A stretch of DNA of 64,000 bases from JANJUB01 sp031386985 (GTDB lineage: Bacteria; Armatimonadota; Fimbriimonadia; Fimbriimonadales; Fimbriimonadaceae), in the NCBI GenBank assembly GCA_031386985.1, contig JANNCV010000044.1:248001-312000 (forward strand), read 5' to 3'. The notes beneath the pieces are model-generated. The model had not been told where the DNA came from. It searched no databases and worked only from the letters and a program-made list of their open reading frames with translations. Positions 59,668 to 64,000 of the stretch are shown here, in pieces. Within the stretch, counting starts at the first letter, position 1; every line of letters begins with the position of its first letter. The position numbers were made by a program, and so were the translations under genes.

Positions 59668-62600
59668 CAGCTTCCTCCTCTACGGCCGCCACCGCCCGCG
59701 CTCAAGCCGGCTGCTTCCGGCACAATGGCCTCAAGTGTTTTCTTGGCAAGCTCTGCGTTGAACGCAACCAAATCTTTGGCCCAAACTTCGCCGAGCCGTT
59801 TGAGAATGTCATCCAATTCGGCGGATAGGTTGGCAAACACGGCTTGACTACCTCGGCTAGGCGGACCCTCGCCGCCCAAGACCACCGGAAGCAACGCCGC
59901 CAGCCGATTGTTGAGGCGGATGGGGTAGTTCAGAGGGTCTTGGCCGCTTTGGTTTTTCACCTGATAGATTTCTTCCTCGATCGCGCTCAGCTTCGCCACG
60001 AGAGATTCCGATGCCCGCGTGAGCCCCTTGTCCTTTTCAAGAATCGTGGCAATCTTCTTTTTCACGTCGCGGATCTTCGCGTGCGCTTCATGGGTTTCTG
60101 TTAACCGGTCCGCGATCTTGCGCGCGAACTTGTACTGCTCCATTTGCTCTTCATCGGTGCCATCGGTTCGAGGGTCCTTGGTGAGTTTCGCTTCTCGTGT
60201 GGCGGACCAGGTTGCCACCTTCATCGTAACCTTGTAGGTTCCCGGCGGGGCTGGAAGCGAGCCCGAGAACCCGCCCCAGAAGATCAGACCCGATAAAGTT
60301 CGGGAGCCCGGATATCGAGGCGCCGTGATTGTTATCCTGTTGAATCCGGCTTTACCGTCCGCCTTTGCTGTCGAAATCACGGTTCCCATTGGGTCGGCAA
60401 GTTCGAACTCAACTCCCGCCGTATCGGCGGGCAAGAAGTAGTTGATCAGGAACCCACTCGGAGGGTTCTTGCCTACCGATCCCGAACCCGACCCGCCCCA
60501 CGTCACTTTCATCGTATCTCGTGGCGCGAATAGGAATGGCTCGGTGGTTTTCGCCACGATCTGCCTAAGCGGAGAAATATCATCTAGGACCCAGAATGAT
60601 CGCCCGTGAGTTGCCACCACCAAGTCATCACTCTTGATCGTCAGATCATGAATCGGGGTTACGGGTAGTTTGCCCTTGAAACGTTCCCAGTTGTTTCCGC
60701 CATCCATGCTCACAAACAATCCGGTTTCGGTGCCAGCGAAGAGCAAACTAGACTGCTTCGGATCTTCTCGCACAACTCGAACGGGCGACTCTGGATCAAT
60801 CCCATTCACTAGCAGTTGCCATGACTGGCCAAAATCGGTGGTGACATAGACGTATGGCTTGAGGTCGTCATTCTCATGGTTATCCAAAGCCAAATACGCC
60901 TTGCCTTCGTTCGATGGCGAAGCTTCGATCATTGAGCAGAGCCCCCATGTGGGCATACCCTTGGGGGTTACGTTCGACCACGTTTTGCCACCGTCTTGGC
61001 TCAGATGCACCAAACCATCATCCGACCCGGCCCAGAGCAAGTCTTTGCGGATGGGCGATTCAGCCAAGGTGAAAACGGTGCCGTAATATTCGACACTGGT
61101 GTTGTCCTTGGTGATCGGGCCGCCGCTTGAGCCGAGCGTTCGTTTGTCATTTCGGGTCAAATCGGGGCTAATATTGAACCAGTTGTTGCCCAGGTCGGTA
61201 GAACGCATGACGTGCTGCGAGCATGTGTAGAGAACGTTTGGATTGTGAGGAGAGAACACGATGGGAAATGTCCATTGGAACCGCTCCACCAAGTCAACCG
61301 CACCGTGCCCCATTGGGTTATCTGGCCAAGGATCAACAGCGCGACTGATGTTAGTTCGATGGTTGATCCGGCTCAAATCGCCGCCATATGATCCGCCAAA
61401 GACGATGTCAGGATCGTCAGGCTTGGCCACTACGTAACCGCTTTCGCCGCCAGCCGTGCTGGTCCAATCCGTTCGAGTGATCCCCGGGCCGAAGGTTCGG
61501 CTTGGGATTCTCACGGTTGAGTTATCTTGCTGCGCGCCGAGAATGCGATAGGGAAACGCGTTGTCGGTGCTGACATGATAGAACTGGCTTGTCGGGAAAT
61601 CTTGCTCGGTCCAAGTTTGTCCGCCGTCGGTCGAGACCGCTCCGCCGCCATCATTGGAAACGATCATTCGTTTGGGGTCATCGGGGGCGATCCATAGGTC
61701 ATGGTTGTCCGAGTGAGGCGTCCGCATGCCGGAAAAAGTCTTCCCGCCATCGGTGGTCTGGCCCGCGCCCACATTCAGAACGTAAGCGGCGTCTGCATTT
61801 TTGGGATCGGCGATGATGTGCGTGTAATACCAAGCGCGTTGCCGCCAGTTGCGCGAATCGTTGGTCATTGCGAACGTCTTTCCACCGTCGTCCGAACGGA
61901 AAATACCGCCATCCAAAGCCTCAACATGAGCCCAAACCCGAAGCGGATTCACGGGCGAAACGCTGAGGCCGATCTTGCCAACCATACCCTTGGGCAAGCC
62001 CGGTGCGCGCGTGATTTCGTCCCATTTTGCTCCGCCATTGGTTGTTTTGAAAATGCCGGAGCCTGGACCGCCGGAGTGCATGGTGTACGGAGTTCGCCAG
62101 GCTTCCCATGTGGCCGCGTAGAGGGTCTCGGGGTTGCTGGGGTCGAGACACAGGTCGACCGCGCCGCTCACATCGTTCTTAAAGAGGATGCGCTTCCAGT
62201 TTTTGCCGCCATCGGTGGACTTGTAAACGCCCCGATTTGAATCGGCCTTGATCTTTCCCGTTGCAATGTCCTTATCCACATAAACGTGCCCCAGCGCCGC
62301 AACGTAAACAATGTCGGGATTGGTCGGGTGAACCACGATTCGAGAGATCGTTTGACACGCTTTGAGCCCGATATGCGTCCAAGTTTTGCCCGCATCAGAA
62401 CTTCGATAAACGCCATCGCCGTGCGAGATATTGCCTCTAATATCTCGCTCACCGGTTCCGGCATAAACGACATCGGGATTGTTCGCCGCCACAGCCAGAG
62501 CTCCTACCGACGCGGTATTGAAAAAGCCATCGGATACGCAATCCCAATCAGTGCCGCCGTTTGTAGACTTCCATACGCCGCCGCCGGTCGCGCCGAAAAA

Positions 62601-62777
62601 ATACTCTTGGGGGCGAGCCTGCGAGCCTGCGCAAGCAATCGAACGACCACCGCGAAAGGGACCGACAAGCCGCCAATCCATACCCTCATAAGGCTTGAGG
62701 ACTTGGGCCTGAGCCGACATCAGTGTAACGAAACAAAGAGAAACCGCCAAAACGCGGCGGGATGAACGCAAATTCAT
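59667..62777 (-). CDS. Sortilin/VPS10-like BNR-repeat propeller protein, exported
   Basis: The 1036-residue protein has a signal peptide (RRVLAVSLCFVTLMSAQAQ). Repeated BNR/Asp-box blades follow (VWKSTNGGTDWDCV, VYRSSDAGKTWTHI, FRSDDGGKTFAMT, VSTDGGQTWTEQDF, LSQDGGKTWSNV). This is the bacterial VPS10/sortilin-like glycosyl hydrolase family. The C-terminal 200 residues are helical with GGGGRRGGS at the end. Substrate is unknown. It is first in an operon with two amidohydrolase-type genes; the ATG of the next gene shares one base with its stop. The TAAGGT box upstream supports the start. Confidence 0.87.
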   Translation of the reverse strand: MNLRSSRRVLAVSLCFVTLMSAQAQVLKPYEGMDWRLVGPFRGGRSIACAGSQARPQEYFFGATGGGVWKSTNGGTDWDCVSDGFFNTASVGALAVAANNPDVVYAGTGERDIRGNISHGDGVYRSSDAGKTWTHIGLKACQTISRIVVHPTNPDIVYVAALGHVYVDKDIATGKIKADSNRGVYKSTDGGKNWKRILFKNDVSGAVDLCLDPSNPETLYAATWEAWRTPYTMHSGGPGSGIFKTTNGGAKWDEITRAPGLPKGMVGKIGLSVSPVNPLRVWAHVEALDGGIFRSDDGGKTFAMTNDSRNWRQRAWYYTHIIADPKNADAAYVLNVGAGQTTDGGKTFSGMRTPHSDNHDLWIAPDDPKRMIVSNDGGGAVSTDGGQTWTEQDFPTSQFYHVSTDNAFPYRILGAQQDNSTVRIPSRTFGPGITRTDWTSTAGGESGYVVAKPDDPDIVFGGSYGGDLSRINHRTNISRAVDPWPDNPMGHGAVDLVERFQWTFPIVFSPHNPNVLYTCSQHVMRSTDLGNNWFNISPDLTRNDKRTLGSSGGPITKDNTSVEYYGTVFTLAESPIRKDLLWAGSDDGLVHLSQDGGKTWSNVTPKGMPTWGLCSMIEASPSNEGKAYLALDNHENDDLKPYVYVTTDFGQSWQLLVNGIDPESPVRVVREDPKQSSLLFAGTETGLFVSMDGGNNWERFKGKLPVTPIHDLTIKSDDLVVATHGRSFWVLDDISPLRQIVAKTTEPFLFAPRDTMKVTWGGSGSGSVGKNPPSGFLINYFLPADTAGVEFELADPMGTVISTAKADGKAGFNRITITAPRYPGSRTLSGLIFWGGFSGSLPAPPGTYKVTMKVATWSATREAKLTKDPRTDGTDEEQMEQYKFARKIADRLTETHEAHAKIRDVKKKIATILEKDKGLTRASESLVAKLSAIEEEIYQVKNQSGQDPLNYPIRLNNRLAALLPVVLGGEGPPSRGSQAVFANLSAELDDILKRLGEVWAKDLVAFNAELAKKTLEAIVPEAAGLSAGGGGRRGGS

Positions 62778-62783
62778 AGTGCT

Positions 62784-62789
62784 ACCTTA
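62784..62789 (-). promoter_or_regulatory. Predicted -10 box of sortilin-like operon
   Basis: On the minus strand TAAGGT ends 6 bases before ATG 62777, with no Shine-Dalgarno site. Confidence 0.5.
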
Positions 62790-62963
62790 CCCAGAATCTG
62801 ATGCCGGCGGTGCTAAGAGGCAGGTCGAGGGAGAAGGAATCTGGCCTTAGCACGTCTCCAATCAAACGTTAACGTTGCTCTCGATTCAAGCGACTCGCGA
62901 CACAGCTCAGTTGCGTGCTACCAAATTCACCAGATGAGGCTGGATCAACTTCTAGCTGGAATC

Positions 62964-62979
62964 GCCGACTTCAGTCGGC
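62964..62979. other. Short hairpin in the gap between sortilin-like gene and hflX
   Basis: GCCGAC, loop TTCA, GTCGGC forms a 6-bp hairpin. It could be a weak terminator for hflX (minus) but lacks a T-run. The rest of the 284-base gap shows nothing recognisable. Confidence 0.4.
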
Positions 62980-63061
62980 TCCCGGTTCCCTTGGGCCCGC
63001 ACTATCAAGATTGTTGCAGGATGCGGTTACGGTCACGTCCGAGGCCGATACAGGGAGAGTC

Positions 63062-64000
63062 TTACGCTTCAATACGGTATTTTTCAAGCTTCACTCTTAA
63101 CTCGGCCACCAACTCGGCCTCAACAAAAATCCCATCTTCCCGATAATCCAACTTCAAAACGCGCCCAAAGTCGTAACAGCTTTGAATCAAGCTCGACTCA
63201 CTGTAAGGCACCAGCGCCCGAACCAAGCCGAGCAGATCCTTCACTTGGTGAACAATCGCGGCGAGGAACTCATCAATGCCTTCTCCAGTTAGAGCCGAAA
63301 TCGCAACGGAGTTTGGGAATTCAGCCAACAAATCGTCTAACTCTGCCGGACGCCTCAGGGCGGCGGCCGCGCGGCGAGAGAACAAGCCGGCACCGGTTGT
63401 TTGACGTTCCCAAGCAGGCATGTTTGGGTCGGAATAGGCAGGATTGAAGGCGTCCATCTTGTTAAAAACGGTCAAGATCGGCTTATCGCCCGCTCCGAGC
63501 GCATCAAGCGTATCCATCACGGCCCCGTGCTGCAACTCCCAATGGGGATTGCTAACATCCACAACATGGATCACAAAATCGGCGTAGACCACTTCTTCCA
63601 AAGTCGAACGAAAAGCGGCGACCAGGTTTGTCGGCAGATTTCTGATAAATCCAACCGTGTCGGTTAAGAAAAGGCTGTATCCCTCGGGCAAATCAACTTT
63701 TCGAGTAGTAGGGTCGAGCGTTGCGAAAGGCATCGCGTCGGCAAGCAAATCCGTGTCGGCAAGCCGATTCATGAGGGTTGATTTCCCCGCACTGGTGTAT
63801 CCCGCGATCGAAGCGAACGGGAAAGGGTGCTTGCGGCGGCTCGTCCTTTGCTGATCTCGATGACGTCTGACTTCCTCAATATCCTCGCTCAGTTTGGCAA
63901 TACGATCTCGCACCATTCGGCGGTCGGTTTCCAGCTTGGTTTCACCCGGACCCCGCATTCCAATGCCTCCCTTTTGCCGTTCAAACTTAGTGTAAACCGA
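63062..64000 (-). CDS. hflX: GTPase HflX (partial, 5' end outside window)
   Basis: The visible 312 residues begin upstream of an internal Met with FERQKGGIGMRGPGETKLET, the HflX-specific linker, then the G1 motif GYTSAGKSTLMN, TLDPTTRKVDL (G2), DTVGFIRNLP (G3) and NKMDAF (G4). HflX splits stalled 70S ribosomes under stress. The start codon and the N-terminal domain lie beyond base 64000. Stop at 63062. Confidence 0.95.
   Translation of the reverse strand, partial: SVYTKFERQKGGIGMRGPGETKLETDRRMVRDRIAKLSEDIEEVRRHRDQQRTSRRKHPFPFASIAGYTSAGKSTLMNRLADTDLLADAMPFATLDPTTRKVDLPEGYSLFLTDTVGFIRNLPTNLVAAFRSTLEEVVYADFVIHVVDVSNPHWELQHGAVMDTLDALGAGDKPILTVFNKMDAFNPAYSDPNMPAWERQTTGAGLFSRRAAAALRRPAELDDLLAEFPNSVAISALTGEGIDEFLAAIVHQVKDLLGLVRALVPYSESSLIQSCYDFGRVLKLDYREDGIFVEAELVAELRVKLEKYRIEA

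Overview
The window is about 55% G+C, densely coded bacterial DNA from a diderm: it encodes predicted outer-membrane beta-barrels and many Sec- or Tat-type signal peptides. The gene content fits Armatimonadota (Fimbriimonadia-like) best. The main clue is a UBact ubiquitin-like protein beside a bacterial proteasome beta subunit, together with tricorn protease, futalosine-type quinone genes and many large secreted propeller, PA14 and amidohydrolase proteins. The phylum is an inference from gene content, not from an rRNA.

Layout. 1-1327 (minus): end of a ribosomal operon, rpmJ-rpsM-rpsK-rpoA. 1573-5415 (plus): ribH, a TSUP exporter, an ABC-2 exporter pair and an atypical SDR, followed by a 21-bp minisatellite. 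5676-12296: membrane protein, sarcosine-oxidase-like enzyme, uridine kinase (minus), ASCH protein, tmk, a LolA-like/thioredoxin-like fusion, then quinone genes (menG, polyprenyl synthase) and a HAD phosphatase. 12293-18913 (minus): PaiB-like protein carrying an in-frame palindromic repeat, WbsX-like protein, tRNA-Leu, phosphodiesterase-like protein, GH2 glycosidase, proteasome beta subunit, UBact. 18961-27899 (mostly plus): small membrane proteins, TMEM175-like channel, aminotransferase, rnhB, yraN, a GAF/degenerate-GGDEF sensor and a PA14/propeller/ThuA protein. 27958-33452: outer-membrane barrel, tricorn protease, FG-GAP protein. 33534-34157: a decayed IS200-type element with hairpin-rich terminal inverted repeats. 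34252-38073 (minus): exported superoxide dismutase, accC, nusB, a CHMI-like isomerase, an orphan sugar-ABC permease. 38155-39131: a zeta-type toxin-antitoxin pair. 39273-40889: a frameshifted DUF4139-like gene. 41722-48854 (minus): ATPase, glycosyltransferase, tRNA-His, and a pyrR-pyrB-pyrC-ubiD operon. 48908-49192 (plus): an unannotated SelW-like selenoprotein gene whose eleventh codon is TGA. The rest holds tRNA-Ile, a porin, a hydrolase, a beta-helix protein, an amidohydrolase/sortilin-propeller operon and the 3' part of hflX.

How the parts work together. Many genes that begin a transcription unit have no Shine-Dalgarno sequence. Instead a TANNNT hexamer ends 6-8 bases before the start codon, which predicts leaderless mRNAs; secreted and small proteins more often have a classic AGGAG site. 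UBact and the proteasome beta subunit overlap by four bases and should form one tagging/degradation unit, with the alpha subunit, ATPase and ligase elsewhere. The pyr genes form a regulated pyrimidine operon. menG, the polyprenyl synthase and ubiD point to menaquinone synthesis.

No stretch longer than about 300 bases lacks a gene or element. The larger gaps hold a repeat (1328-1572), the minisatellite (5416-5675), a promoter but otherwise nothing recognisable (20327-20575), and only one short hairpin (62778-63061).
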